This document shows positions 33,524-44,848 of a DNA stretch of 64,000 nt, one piece after another. How positions within the stretch are numbered: the first letter of the stretch is position 1; each line of letters opens with the position of its first letter. A program made the position numbers and the translations under genes. This DNA comes from Pseudomonas crudilactis. GTDB lineage: Bacteria; Pseudomonadota; Gammaproteobacteria; Pseudomonadales; Pseudomonadaceae. The notes beneath the pieces are model-generated. The model did not search any database and had not been told where the DNA came from. It saw only the letters and a program-made list of their open reading frames with translations. The stretch spans positions 62,001 to 126,000 of the forward strand of contig NZ_WXVV01000011.1 in assembly GCF_013433315.1 (NCBI RefSeq), written 5' to 3'.

Positions 33524-34453
33524 CTACACCTTATCGAGCTTCTTCTCCTGCGCCGTCACCTGCTGGCACAACTCGATCATCTGCTCGCGCATCCAGCGAT
33601 TCGCCGGATCCTGATCGGTGCTTTCATGCCAGTACAAATGCGTCTCCACCGGCGGCACATCATTCACCGGCAGATTAAACGCCTGCAATTCATGCCGGCG
33701 GGCAAAGCGCTCCGGCACGGTCATGACCATGTCGGTTTGCTGCATCACCTGCGACGCCATCAAGTAATGCTGCGAACGCAGGGCAATCTTGCGCTGAATA
33801 CCCATTTTGCCCAGCGCCAGATCGACATAACCCAAGCCACTGCGACGGCTGGAAATGTGGATATGCGTCAGCGACAGATAATCATCCAGCGAGAGCTTTT
33901 CCTTGCCCGCCATCGGATGCCCTTTGCGCATCGCACACACGTAACGGTCTTCCATCAACTTGACGTGGCGCACCTGCGGGTCGGTGTTAAGCGGCGCATC
34001 AACTGCGAAATCCAGACGTCCGGCAGCCAGCTCTTTAGTGGTCTCGCGGCGCTTGGACAGAAAACTTTCAATGATGACGGTCGGCGCCAAACGGCGCAGG
34101 CGCTGGAACAGCGGCGGCAGAATCACTGCCTCGGTGAGGTCGGTCATGCTGATGCGGTAGGTCTTCACCGCTTGCGCCGGGTTGAAAATGCGACTTTCCT
34201 GAACCGACACGCGCAGCAGCGACAGTGCGTTGCGCACCGGGCCGATGATGTTCTGCGCCATGGGTGTCGGCACCATGCCCTGAGCGGTGCGCACGAACAG
34301 TGGATCGTTGAAGGTCTCGCGCAACCGCGCCAAGGCGTTGGACACCGCGGGCTGAGTGATGCCGACAATCTGCCCGGCGCGGGTCAGGTTGGCTTCGGTA
34401 TAGATCGCGTCAAAGACGATGAAAAGGTTGAGGTCGACCTTACTCAGATTCAT
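33524..34453 (-). CDS. LysR-family transcriptional regulator
   Basis: 309 residues. HTH with VDLNLFIVFDAIYTEANLTRAG and ITQPAVSNALARLRE (about 5-65), then a substrate-binding domain (DLTEAVILPPLFQRLR; VPERFARRHELQAFNLP). The sequence resembles the NodD/NahR-like branch of LysR proteins. It is divergent from the acyl-CoA dehydrogenase gene at 34624 (170-base gap), which it probably regulates. Effector unknown. Confidence 0.9.
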   Translation of the reverse strand: MNLSKVDLNLFIVFDAIYTEANLTRAGQIVGITQPAVSNALARLRETFNDPLFVRTAQGMVPTPMAQNIIGPVRNALSLLRVSVQESRIFNPAQAVKTYRISMTDLTEAVILPPLFQRLRRLAPTVIIESFLSKRRETTKELAAGRLDFAVDAPLNTDPQVRHVKLMEDRYVCAMRKGHPMAGKEKLSLDDYLSLTHIHISSRRSGLGYVDLALGKMGIQRKIALRSQHYLMASQVMQQTDMVMTVPERFARRHELQAFNLPVNDVPPVETHLYWHESTDQDPANRWMREQMIELCQQVTAQEKKLDKV

Positions 34454-34623
34454 AACGCGGCTTCTCTTGTTTTAAGGGCGGTGTTTTAGCGGCTGGCAAT
34501 CAGCCGATCATATATCGGTGATGAATGTTTATACACGCCGAGAATAGGCTAGGTAAATTATCAACGCTGTTCTAGCATCGATTGCATGACTTGAACAACC
34601 TCTGCCCAAGAAGGTAATTGATC

Positions 34624-35853
<1,230 letters not shown>

Positions 35854-35867
35854 GACCGCGTCGCCTG

Positions 35868-35950
35868 CTTCGCGAGCAAGCTCGCTCCCACATTAAACCG
35901 CATTCCAAATGGAAGAATGCGATCCCTGTGGGAGCGAGCTTGCTCGCGAA
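35868..35950. repeat. REP element, inverted pair
   Basis: CTTCGCGAGCAAGCTCGCTC and complement, ~40-base spacer, between two convergent genes. Confidence 0.9.
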
Positions 35951-35983
35951 AGGGTCAGCCCATTCAGTACATAACCATCAGAC

Positions 35984-37318
35984 TCAATACACCCAAACCT
36001 CAACCCGCCGATTCTTGATCCTTCCTTCATCCGCATTGTTCGCCGCCACCGGCATCAACGCACCAAAGCCGCGAACCTCACGCAACACCACGCCGTTCTT
36101 CACCAGTTCCCGGCGCACCGCCATCGCCCGCAGCTTCGACAGCAGATCCGCGCGTGCCGGGTCATCCTTGGCATCACCAAAGCCGACCAAGGTCACCGCG
36201 CGCTCGGTCTTGTCGTGGCGCTTTATATAGTCGATCACCCGCGCCAGATCCTGCCGCGCCTTGTTATCCAGACTCGCGCTGCCTTCTTCAAAACGGAAAT
36301 TCACGGTCAGACGCTGGGCGTGACGGCTGAGGGATTGATAACCCTCGGGCATCAGCGCATTCGGCGCGACGCTCATCGCGTGCACGGTCTGGCTGATAAA
36401 ACCGTTTGCCGCGACAATCGCCTGGCCCTGACGACTTTGCGCAAACGCCACCAACGCCTGCGCCCATGGATTGTTGCTGGCGGGCGGCAGATAGAAGAAC
36501 AACCGTCGCGACAGTGGATAGTCCTCAGTGGCAATCAGGCTGTTCAACGGCAACATCGATTGCGACGCGCCATCGGCGATGGCCACGGCTTTGGCCTGAC
36601 GCACGTAGGGCAAGCCGATGAAGCCGATGCCTTGCGGATCGCTGCTCACCGCGTCGGACAATTGCTCGCTGGACTCAAACCTTTTCGCCGCGCTGTTCAG
36701 ACTTTTCCCACGCCGGCTAAGGACCAGTTCTTTAAACGTGTCGTAGGTGCCGGATTGATCATCGCGCGCATATAAATGAATCGCACCGCCACGCCCGCCG
36801 AGGTCTTCCCAGGTTTTCACCTCGCCGGCAAAGATCCGCGCCAGTTGCTCGGTGTCGAGTTGCTGCAATGGATTGTCGGGATGAAGAATGATCGCCAGGC
36901 CATCAATGGCGATGACTTGTTCGGCGGCAGGACTTTTCAGATCGCCCAGTGATTGCAAGGTCTGCAACTCGCTGTCCTTGATCTCGCGGGAAGAGGCGGC
37001 CAGATCGGCGCTGGCATTTTTCAACGCGGTGAAACCGGTGCTGGACCCGTGGGCGGCCACTTCAACGACCACGCGTTTGCCTTGGGCGGTTTGGCCGACG
37101 ATGCGCAGTTCGTTGGCGGTGTCCGGGGTTTCGCGGTGGATTTTCAGCAAGCCCTGTTCTTGCAGCAACCCTTCGACCAGCGCCGGGCCGAGTTCGGCGC
37201 CGATGGTGTTGGAACCTTGAATGCGCAGCGCGGGGCCGTTTTCAGGAAGGGGCAGGGCAGCGGCCGAAACCGTCAGCCACCCACTCAAGAGAAATACGCA
37301 CAGAACACGCAGGGTCAT
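35984..37318 (-). CDS. PstS-like phosphate-binding domain fused to OmpA domain
   Basis: 444 residues with a signal peptide (about 1-20, ending VSAAA). Residues ~28-290 are a PstS-type binding protein (LRIQGSNTIGAELGPALVEGLL; AHGSSTGFTALKNASADLA; ARDDQSGTYDTFKELVL; SDPQGIGFIGLPYV). Residues ~330-444 are an OmpA peptidoglycan-binding domain (VNFRFEEGSASLDNKARQDLARVIDYI; IKNRRVEVWVY). The protein should be periplasmic and attached to peptidoglycan. No pst transporter genes are adjacent, so a sensing, storage or enzymatic role is as likely as transport. Stands alone between REP pairs. Confidence 0.88.
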   Translation of the reverse strand: MTLRVLCVFLLSGWLTVSAAALPLPENGPALRIQGSNTIGAELGPALVEGLLQEQGLLKIHRETPDTANELRIVGQTAQGKRVVVEVAAHGSSTGFTALKNASADLAASSREIKDSELQTLQSLGDLKSPAAEQVIAIDGLAIILHPDNPLQQLDTEQLARIFAGEVKTWEDLGGRGGAIHLYARDDQSGTYDTFKELVLSRRGKSLNSAAKRFESSEQLSDAVSSDPQGIGFIGLPYVRQAKAVAIADGASQSMLPLNSLIATEDYPLSRRLFFYLPPASNNPWAQALVAFAQSRQGQAIVAANGFISQTVHAMSVAPNALMPEGYQSLSRHAQRLTVNFRFEEGSASLDNKARQDLARVIDYIKRHDKTERAVTLVGFGDAKDDPARADLLSKLRAMAVRRELVKNGVVLREVRGFGALMPVAANNADEGRIKNRRVEVWVY

Positions 37319-37394
37319 GCCGGCACCGAATCAAGCCAAGGGGATTGCCGGGGAGATTAAGTCAGGCGCATGACCAAAAGATGACAACTAACCC

Positions 37395-37486
37395 ATGTAG
37401 GAGTGAGCCTGCTCGCGACAGCGGTGTACCGGTCAAATTTATGTCGACTGATTCACCGCAATCGCGAGCAGGCTCACTCCTACAGG
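37395..37486. repeat. REP element, inverted pair (GTAGGAGTGAGCCTGCTCGC variant)
   Basis: TGTAGGAGTGAGCCTGCTCG and complement, ~45-base spacer. Both arms share the same substitutions (TAGGAGTGAGCC), showing the pair evolved together as a unit. Confidence 0.9.
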
Positions 37487-37505
37487 TATTGCGTAAGGCT
37501 TGGGA

Positions 37506-38318
37506 TCAGGCCAGTTCCAGCCAGATCGGCGCATGATCGGACGGCTTCTCCATCCCGCGCAATTCATAATCCACACCGGCAGCCTTCACCCGTGGCAACA
37601 AACCATGCGACGCCAGAATCACATCAATCCGCAGCCCACGCTTCGGCTCATCTTCAAAGCCACGGCTACGATAGTCGAACCAGCTGAACATGTCGGTCAC
37701 GTCCGGATTCAGGTGACGATAACTGTCAGTCAAACCCCAGTTCTTCAGGCGTGCCATCCACTCACGCTCTTCCGGCAGGAAGCTGCATTTACCGGTTTTC
37801 AGCCAGCGCTTCATGTTGTCCGGGCCGATGCCGATGTCGCAGTCTTCCGGGGAAATGTTCACATCGCCCATCACCACCACGGGCTGTTCATTGTGAAACT
37901 GGCTTTCCAGCAGCGCTTGCAGATCGTTGTAGAAACGCTGCTTGGCCGGGAACTTGGTTGGATGGTCGCGGCTTTCACCCTGGGGGAAATAGCCGTTCAT
38001 GATCGTCACCGGCACGCCATTGGCGTCGGCGAACGTGCCCCAGATAAAGCGGCGCTGGGCGTCTTCTTCGTCAGTGGCGAAACCTTTGTGGATCGCAATC
38101 GGTTCCTGACGCGAGAGCATCGCCACGCCGTAATGACCTTTCTGGCCGTGGAAATACACGTGGTAGCCGAGGGCGCGGACTTCTTCCAGCGGGAACTGGT
38201 CGTCGTGGACCTTGGTTTCCTGCAGGCCGATCACGTCGGGCTGGTGTTTTTCGATCAGCGCTGCCAGCTGATGCGGACGGGCGCGCAGTCCGTTGATGTT
38301 GAAGGAAACGATCTTCAT
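37506..38318 (-). CDS. xthA: Exodeoxyribonuclease III
   Basis: 270 residues from ATG 38318; the frame runs 13 codons further upstream but [18 protein letters not shown] is the family start. Endonuclease/exonuclease/phosphatase fold: [15 protein letters not shown] (metal Glu), [13 protein letters not shown] (catalytic Asp/Asn), RIDVILAS and the terminal [13 protein letters not shown] (Asp-His pair). An AP endonuclease and 3'-5' exonuclease of base excision repair. Monocistronic. Confidence 0.94.
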   Translation of the reverse strand: MKIVSFNINGLRARPHQLAALIEKHQPDVIGLQETKVHDDQFPLEEVRALGYHVYFHGQKGHYGVAMLSRQEPIAIHKGFATDEEDAQRRFIWGTFADANGVPVTIMNGYFPQGESRDHPTKFPAKQRFYNDLQALLESQFHNEQPVVVMGDVNISPEDCDIGIGPDNMKRWLKTGKCSFLPEEREWMARLKNWGLTDSYRHLNPDVTDMFSWFDYRSRGFEDEPKRGLRIDVILASHGLLPRVKAAGVDYELRGMEKPSDHAPIWLELA

Positions 38319-38423
38319 GGTCGGCAGTCCTGGCAAAAGGGCGATGCTAGCTGACATGGGGGAGATGGGCCAGTGTGGGAGAAATCATTTTGGTCTGTGG
38401 GATTTATGTTGCCTGTAAGTGCC

Positions 38424-38494
38424 TCTTCGCGAGCAAGCTCGCTCCCACAGGGGAATGCGTTCCAAATGTGGGAGCGAGCTTGCTCGCGAAGGCG
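38424..38494. repeat. REP element, inverted pair
   Basis: CTTCGCGAGCAAGCTCGCTC and complement with a ~15-base spacer, in the divergent region between xthA and the GNAT gene. Confidence 0.9.
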
Positions 38495-38614
38495 GCCGCC
38501 CAGTCGATGAAGATCACGACTTGGTCTATACCTGTGGGGAACCACGCCACCCGCAAAAGGTTCGTACCAACAAGAGCGCCGCCATTTGAACGCGCCCCGG
38601 GGAGAGTCACCGTC

Positions 38615-39265
38615 ATGCCTGAAACCCAGACCGCCATCGCCGACATTCATATGCTCGACCGCGGTTATTCCCGCGAAGCCCGCTCGCTGCTCTATCAGGC
38701 CTATCGCCACGAGCCGACCTTCGGCTATCTGTTCGAAGCCGAACGCCCCGGCTACGAACAACGCGTGCGGGCGACGGTGCGCGAGCTGGTCAAACAACAC
38801 TTTCTGCAGGATCTGCCGGCCATCGGCCTGCTGGTCAACGACCGCCTGATCGGCATCGCGTTGATCGCGCCGCCACAGCGCCGTCTGGGTATTACCGAAA
38901 GTTGGGCGTGGCGTTTGCGCATGGTGCTCAGCACCGGCTTCCGCTGCACCCGCCGTTATCTGGAATACCACGATGCCGTTGCTGCCTGCGTACCCAGCGA
39001 TTCGGTGCACATGCTGCCGCTGCTGGGCATTCACCCACAATTTCAGGGCAAGCACTTCGGCGAGCAACTGCTGACCGCCGTGCACAACTGGTGCGCGGTG
39101 GATGAAACCTCGCAGGGCGTGGTGCTCGACACCGGCAACCCGCGTTACCTGGAATTCTATAAAAGGCAGGGTTACGAGGAGATCGGCGAGGTTGCCGTCG
39201 GGCCCGTACGTGAACACGTGTTTTTCCACGCCAATCCGCAGGTGTTACAAACTGCAACAGCATGA
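38615..39265 (+). CDS. GNAT-family N-acetyltransferase
   Basis: 216 residues from ATG 38615 (GGGAGAG 8-14 bases upstream); the longer open frame runs through REP DNA and is not coding. Acetyl-CoA motif A is MLPLLGIHPQFQGKHFGEQL, and TGNPRYLEFYKRQGYEEIGEV is the C-terminal motif B. Substrate unknown. It precedes tamA by 66 bases and may be co-transcribed, but a functional link is not evident. Confidence 0.88.
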   Translation: MPETQTAIADIHMLDRGYSREARSLLYQAYRHEPTFGYLFEAERPGYEQRVRATVRELVKQHFLQDLPAIGLLVNDRLIGIALIAPPQRRLGITESWAWRLRMVLSTGFRCTRRYLEYHDAVAACVPSDSVHMLPLLGIHPQFQGKHFGEQLLTAVHNWCAVDETSQGVVLDTGNPRYLEFYKRQGYEEIGEVAVGPVREHVFFHANPQVLQTATA

Positions 39266-39331
39266 CAATCGAACTTCTTGGGAAATTTCCTGTTCTATCA
39301 CGCTCCCAAGCCCGTGATAGCATCCGCGCCT

Positions 39332-41059
39332 ATGAAGTTTCCAGGAAGATTTACCAGTGGCGTGCTCGTGCTGTTAACCAGCTGCGCGGCGCTGGCGCAA
39401 AGTGAATTGGATGTGCGGATCAAACCGTCCAACGATGAACTCAAGGCCAATATAGAAGGCTATATCGGCAGCCTCGGCGACCGTGACGAAGAAGCTCTGC
39501 AACGCTTCAGTCGCGGTGCCGAAGAGCAGGCGCGCAAGGCGGCCCAGGCGTTGGGCTACTACCAGCCGCAGATCGAAAGCGACGTCAAGGGCGGCGAAAA
39601 ACCGCGCCTGATACTGAAGATCGATCCCGGCGAGCCGATTCACCTGCGCAACGTCACCCTCCGTGTCGACGGCCCGGCTGCCTCCCTCAAATCCTTTCGA
39701 GTCCCGAAAAGCGACGCGCTCAAGTCCGGTGCGGTGCTCAACCATGGCCGTTACGAAGACGCCAAAAGACTTATTCAGAATCAGGCCTCGCGCTTCGGTT
39801 TTTTCAGTGGCCACTTTACTAGCCAAAAACTCATGGTCGACCCGCGCGCCGGGGTTGCCGACATCGAACTGATCTACGAAAGCGGCCCGCGTTATGCGTT
39901 GGGCAAAGTCAAATTCGAAGGCGACACGCCGTTCGACGAAGATCTGCTGCAACGCATGGTGCCGTTCAAGGAAGGCGAGCCGTACGACTCCGAGCTGATC
40001 GCTGAGCTCAATCGCGATCTGCAATCGAGCGGTTATTTCGAAGGCGTGCGTGTCGATGCCGCACCAACCACGGCGAAAAATGACGTGATCCCGGTGGAGG
40101 TCAAACTCGACACGCGCAAGCCACGGACCATGGGCCTGGGCCTCGGTTATTCGACCGACGTCGGCCCGCGCATCAAGGCCAACTGGACGCGCCATTGGGT
40201 CAACCCGCAGGGCGACAGCTATGGCTGGGAAGCCGAACTGTCGGCGCCACGACAAAACGTCGGGCTGTTCTACGACATCCCGCTCGACCCGCCGCTGACC
40301 GACAAACTGCGCTGGGCCGGCGGCTATCAATTCGAAGACATCGACGGTTCCGACACCTTGAGCAAACTGCTCACTTTCGGCCCGGAATGGCACAGCAAAT
40401 TACCGAGCGGCTGGCAGCGGGTTATCTCGCTGAAATGGCAGCGTGAAGAATACGAACTCGGCGACGATTCGGGCCTGAGTACCTTGCTGATGCCCGGCAT
40501 CAGTTACTCGTACCTGAAAAGCGACAACCGCATAGACCCGCACAACGGCTATCGCCTGAGCTTCGAAAGCAAAGTGGCGAAGGAAGGCCTCGGTTCCGAT
40601 AACAACCTTCTATATGGCACCGCACTGGTCAAAGGCCTGACCACAGTATTCGACAAACACCGCTTCCTCGGTCGCGTGCAGGTCGGCGGCAGCGCCACCA
40701 ACGGCTACAACTCGGTGCCGCCGTCGCTGCGTTTCTTCGCCGGTGGCGATCAGAGCGTGCGCGGTTACGACTATCAGAGCCTGTCGCCGAAAAACTCCGA
40801 TGGCGATCGCATCGGCGGCCGTTACATGGTCGCTGGTAGCGTCGAATATCAATACTCGATCGCCGAGAAATGGCGCGTGGCGACCTTTGTCGATCAGGGT
40901 AATTCCTTCAACAAACTCGAACTGCCGAACCTCAAGACCGGGGTCGGGATTGGTGTGCGCTGGGTCTCGCCGGTGGGGCCGATCCGCCTCGACCTGGCCC
41001 ACGCACTCGACGACGATGGCGGCATCCGGCTGCACTTTTCCATGGGGCCTGAGCTGTGA
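39332..41059 (+). CDS. tamA: TamA-like outer-membrane translocation protein
   Basis: 575 residues from ATG 39332. Signal peptide ends near CAALAQ, three POTRA repeats at ~25-265 (ARKAAQALGYYQPQIESDV; KLMVDPRAGVADIELIYESG), and a 16-strand Omp85 barrel with GLGLGYSTDVGPRIKANWTR and the conserved FFAGGDQSVRGYDYQSLSP lid motif (VRGY). Works with TamB, whose gene overlaps it (GTGA), in outer-membrane protein assembly and probably phospholipid transport. Confidence 0.93.
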   Translation: MKFPGRFTSGVLVLLTSCAALAQSELDVRIKPSNDELKANIEGYIGSLGDRDEEALQRFSRGAEEQARKAAQALGYYQPQIESDVKGGEKPRLILKIDPGEPIHLRNVTLRVDGPAASLKSFRVPKSDALKSGAVLNHGRYEDAKRLIQNQASRFGFFSGHFTSQKLMVDPRAGVADIELIYESGPRYALGKVKFEGDTPFDEDLLQRMVPFKEGEPYDSELIAELNRDLQSSGYFEGVRVDAAPTTAKNDVIPVEVKLDTRKPRTMGLGLGYSTDVGPRIKANWTRHWVNPQGDSYGWEAELSAPRQNVGLFYDIPLDPPLTDKLRWAGGYQFEDIDGSDTLSKLLTFGPEWHSKLPSGWQRVISLKWQREEYELGDDSGLSTLLMPGISYSYLKSDNRIDPHNGYRLSFESKVAKEGLGSDNNLLYGTALVKGLTTVFDKHRFLGRVQVGGSATNGYNSVPPSLRFFAGGDQSVRGYDYQSLSPKNSDGDRIGGRYMVAGSVEYQYSIAEKWRVATFVDQGNSFNKLELPNLKTGVGIGVRWVSPVGPIRLDLAHALDDDGGIRLHFSMGPEL

Positions 41060-44000
41060 AGCGTGGTTTGAAAATTACGGCGCTGGCGTTGTTGGCGCTG
41101 GTGTTGTTGATTGTATTGAGTGTCACCGCTGTGCTTGGCACGGCGACCGGCAGCCGCTGGGTGCTGGGCCTCGTACCGGGCTTGAGCGTGGAAAATTTCC
41201 AGGGTCGTCTCGGCGGGCAGTGGAGCGCCGATCATCTGCTGTGGCAGCAGGACAGCAGCCGCGTCGAGCTGAACAAAGCGATTTTCGCTTGGTCGCCGCT
41301 ATGCCTGACGCGCATGACCCTGTGCATCGACCAGCTCAAGGCTGATCAGGTCATTCTGCAATTCCCGCCGAGCGAAGAGACCACCGAAAGCGGCCCGATC
41401 AAACTGCCGGATCTGCAATTGCCGGTGGCCATCGAACTGGGCGACGTGCAGGTCGGCAGCCTGTTGTTCAACGGCAGCGAACAGCTCAAGGGTTTGCAAC
41501 TGGCAGCGCACTGGACTGCCCAGGGTATGCAGATTGAAAGCATCAAATTGCAGCGCGATGACCTCAGCCTGAACCTGTCCGGCACGCTCGCGCCGAGCGG
41601 CAACTGGCCGCTGAACATTGCCGGTGACCTGACGTTGCCATCGCCGGGTACTGGGCCGTGGACACTGGCGTTGAAGATCGACGGCGACCTGTTGAAAACC
41701 CTCAACCTGCACGCCGACAGCCGGGGTTACCTTGACGGCCAGTTGAGCGGCGAGCTGCAACCGCTGGCGGAAAACCTGCCGGCCAAGGTGCGCATCACTA
41801 GCGATGCGTTCAAGCCGAGCGCCGACCTGCCGGACACGCTGCAACTCAATCAACTGCTGCTGACCGGCGAAGGCGACCTGAAAAACGGTTATCAGCTCAA
41901 CGGCAACGCCACGCTGCCCGCCGATAAAGGTCCGGTGGCGCTGTTGCTCAAAGGCAAAGTCGACGCCAGCGGCGCGCAGATTGCCGGCCTCGACCTGACG
42001 GCCAACGACAAACAAAGCCTGAAACTCACTGGCAGCGTTGACTGGAGCAAAGGCCTCAGCGCCCAAGCCAATATCAACTGGCAGGATTTCCCGTGGCACC
42101 GGCTCTATAACGAAATCGACGAGCCGCAAGTCGCCCTGCGTACTTTCAGTGGCGAAGTCTCCTACACCGATGGGCAATACCTCGGTAACTTCGACGCCGC
42201 ACTGGATGGTCCGGCCGGCGCATTTACCCTGAGCAGTCCGTTCAGCGGCAGCCTTAAACAGATCGCTTTGCCGCAACTGAAAATGCAAGCCGGGCAGGGC
42301 AAGGCTGAAGGGCACGTCAATGTACAGTTTGCCGACGGTATCGCCTGGGACACAGCGCTGGAGCTGTCGGCACTGAACCCGGCGTACTGGGTTGCCGAGC
42401 TGCCGGGCACCTTGGCCGGGCCGCTGAAAAGCCAAGGCGAAATGAAGAACGAACGCCTGAGCCTGACCGCTGATCTCGATTTGAAAGGCAAACTGCGCGG
42501 GCAACCGGCGATTCTCCAGGCCAAGGCTGATGGCGCCGGCGAGCAATGGAATCTCAACGCCCTGCAAATCCGCCTCGGCGACAACAGCATCAACGGCAAG
42601 GGCAGCCTGCAACAGAAACTCACCGGGCAGATCGACATCAAGCTGTCGCGTCTGGCTCAGCTTTGGCCGCAACTGCGCGGGCAGGTCAACGGTCAGGTCA
42701 ATGTCGCCGGCACGTTGAAAGCACCGCAGGGCAAACTCGACCTGCAAGGTTCGCAACTGGCGTTCCAGGACAATCGCCTGCAAAGCCTCAACCTTGATGC
42801 AACTCTCGACAGCGCACAGCGTGCGAAAATCGATTTGAAAGGCGCGGGCATTCAGGCCGGCGACACCGCGTTGGGCACGCTGACCGCCAGCGCCCAAGGT
42901 GATATCAAAAAGCAGAAACTTGACCTCGACCTGATCGGGCCGAAGCTGAAACTGGCCCTCGGTCTGGACGGCAATCTGGATAAAGGCAACTGGCGTGGAC
43001 GCCTGGCCAGCGGCGATATTCAGGCCGGTGGCCAGGACTGGAAACTGCAAAGCCCGGCCAGACTCGAACGTCTGGCTGACGGCAAAATCAACTTTGGCGC
43101 GCATTGCTGGATGTCCGGCGACGCTAGCCTGTGCGGTGAAGATCAACGGCTGATGCCGGAGCCGAAACTGCGCTACCACCTCAAGCAGTTCCCGATCGAA
43201 AGCCTGGCGCAATGGTTGCCGAAAGACTTTGCCTGGAAGGGTAAGCTCAACGCCGATCTGCAACTGGATCTGCCGGCCAGCGGCCCGAATGGTGTGGTCA
43301 GCATTGACGCCAGCGGCGGCACCCTGCGCATGAAGGAAAAGGATCAGTGGCTGGACTTCCCGTACCAGACCCTGAAGCTCAGCAGCAAACTCACGCCGAA
43401 ACGCGTCGACACCGAACTGAATTTCGTCGGCGGCAAACTCGGCGAGTTGCTGGTGCAGGCGCAGCTCAACCCGTTGCCGAAAAACAAACCGTTGAGCGGC
43501 TCGTTCCGCCTTTCCGGGCTGGATCTGTCGGTGGCGCGGCCGTTTGTGCCGATGGTCGAGAAACTCACCGGGCGCCTCAACGGCAGCGGCACGATTTCCG
43601 GCGGATTGCTGGCGCCGCTGGTCAACGGCACCGTGCAACTCAGCGACGGTGAAGTGTCCGGCGCCGAGTTGCCGATGGAACTGCAGAACCTGCAACTCAC
43701 CGCGCTGATTGCCGGCGAATCGGTACGCCTCGACGGCGGCTGGAAAAGTGGCAAGAGCGGGCAGGGCAGCTTGAACGGTAACGTCGCCTGGGGTCAGGCG
43801 TTGGTGGTCGATCTGGCGCTCAAAGGCACGCAATTGCCGGTCACCGTCGAGCCGTACGCCAAGCTCGAAGTGGCGCCGGACTTGAAGATTTCCATGGCCG
43901 GCGACGAGCTGAAAATCGCCGGCAAAGTGCAGGTGCCCAGAGGCGAAATCACCGTGCGAGAGCTGCCGCCATCCACGGTGAAAGTCTCCGATGACACGAT

Positions 44001-44730
44001 CATCGTCGGTGCGCAGACCGAAGAGGGCAAACCACCGCTGGCGATGAAAATGGACATCGACGTGGTGGTTGGCGAAGACAAACTGGCCTTCGCCGGTTTC
44101 GGCCTGACCGCCAATGTGCAAGGCCATGTGCACATCGGCGACAACATGGACACCCGTGGCGAACTTTGGCTCAACGACGGCCGCTACAGTGCCTACGGCC
44201 AGCGCCTGCAAGTGCGCCGTGCACGTCTGTTGTTCGCCGGCCCCCTCGATCAGCCGTATCTGGACATCGAAGCGATTCGCCAGACCGACGATGTGATCGC
44301 CGGTATTCGCCTGAGCGGTAGCGCCGAGCAACCGACCACGCAGATCTTCTCCGAGCCGGCGATGAGCCAGGAGCAGGCCTTGTCCTATCTGGTCCTCGGT
44401 CGTCCGCTGAGCACCAATGGCGAAGACAACAACATGCTCGCGCAAGCAGCGTTGGGTCTGGGCTTGATGGGCAGTTCCGGGGTCACCAGCAGCCTGGCCA
44501 AGGATCTGGGGATTCAGGACTTTCAGCTCGACACGGCGGGCAGCGGAGATGCCACCAGTGTTGTGGCCAGCGGCAATATTACCGAGAAGCTCAGTTTGCG
44601 TTATGGCGTTGGCGTGTTTGAACCGGCCAGCACCATTGCGCTGCGCTATAAGCTGAGCAAGAAGGTTTATGTCGAGGCTGCGAGTGGCGTCGCGAGTTCG
44701 CTGGATATCTTCTACAAACGCGACTTCTGA
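41056..44730 (+). CDS. tamB: TamB-like translocation and assembly module protein
   Basis: 1224 residues from a GTG that overlaps the tamA stop. One N-terminal membrane anchor (ALALLALVLLIVLSVTAVLG), then a very long AsmA-like repeat region of alternating hydrophobic beta-strands forming a lipid-conducting groove. It ends in the conserved DUF490 C-terminal domain (RGELWLNDGRYSAYGQRLQV; MSQEQALSYLVLGRPL; LRYGVGVFEPASTIALRYKL). Spans the periplasm between inner membrane and TamA. A 1152-codon frame lies antisense to it and is a composition artefact. Confidence 0.94.
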   Translation: MKRGLKITALALLALVLLIVLSVTAVLGTATGSRWVLGLVPGLSVENFQGRLGGQWSADHLLWQQDSSRVELNKAIFAWSPLCLTRMTLCIDQLKADQVILQFPPSEETTESGPIKLPDLQLPVAIELGDVQVGSLLFNGSEQLKGLQLAAHWTAQGMQIESIKLQRDDLSLNLSGTLAPSGNWPLNIAGDLTLPSPGTGPWTLALKIDGDLLKTLNLHADSRGYLDGQLSGELQPLAENLPAKVRITSDAFKPSADLPDTLQLNQLLLTGEGDLKNGYQLNGNATLPADKGPVALLLKGKVDASGAQIAGLDLTANDKQSLKLTGSVDWSKGLSAQANINWQDFPWHRLYNEIDEPQVALRTFSGEVSYTDGQYLGNFDAALDGPAGAFTLSSPFSGSLKQIALPQLKMQAGQGKAEGHVNVQFADGIAWDTALELSALNPAYWVAELPGTLAGPLKSQGEMKNERLSLTADLDLKGKLRGQPAILQAKADGAGEQWNLNALQIRLGDNSINGKGSLQQKLTGQIDIKLSRLAQLWPQLRGQVNGQVNVAGTLKAPQGKLDLQGSQLAFQDNRLQSLNLDATLDSAQRAKIDLKGAGIQAGDTALGTLTASAQGDIKKQKLDLDLIGPKLKLALGLDGNLDKGNWRGRLASGDIQAGGQDWKLQSPARLERLADGKINFGAHCWMSGDASLCGEDQRLMPEPKLRYHLKQFPIESLAQWLPKDFAWKGKLNADLQLDLPASGPNGVVSIDASGGTLRMKEKDQWLDFPYQTLKLSSKLTPKRVDTELNFVGGKLGELLVQAQLNPLPKNKPLSGSFRLSGLDLSVARPFVPMVEKLTGRLNGSGTISGGLLAPLVNGTVQLSDGEVSGAELPMELQNLQLTALIAGESVRLDGGWKSGKSGQGSLNGNVAWGQALVVDLALKGTQLPVTVEPYAKLEVAPDLKISMAGDELKIAGKVQVPRGEITVRELPPSTVKVSDDTIIVGAQTEEGKPPLAMKMDIDVVVGEDKLAFAGFGLTANVQGHVHIGDNMDTRGELWLNDGRYSAYGQRLQVRRARLLFAGPLDQPYLDIEAIRQTDDVIAGIRLSGSAEQPTTQIFSEPAMSQEQALSYLVLGRPLSTNGEDNNMLAQAALGLGLMGSSGVTSSLAKDLGIQDFQLDTAGSGDATSVVASGNITEKLSLRYGVGVFEPASTIALRYKLSKKVYVEAASGVASSLDIFYKRDF

Positions 44731-44848
44731 CGCGCGTGTCCCCTGGCCGGGTCGCATCGCTGCGATCCGGCTTTTGCAGAATGCATTAGACTCAGCGCAA
44801 CTTGAAAGCTGCGCGGTTGGCGGCTGCCCGAAAACAACAGAGACGCCT

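Noticed and set aside
38375-38614. N-terminal 80-codon extension of the GNAT gene
   Set aside because: It translates a REP pair (SKLAPTGE, GASLLAK), which is non-coding elsewhere in the window.
41299-44757. 1152-codon open frame antisense to tamB
   Set aside because: TamB on the other strand is a complete recognisable protein. The antisense translation has no family features, and long antisense frames are expected from GC-rich third positions.
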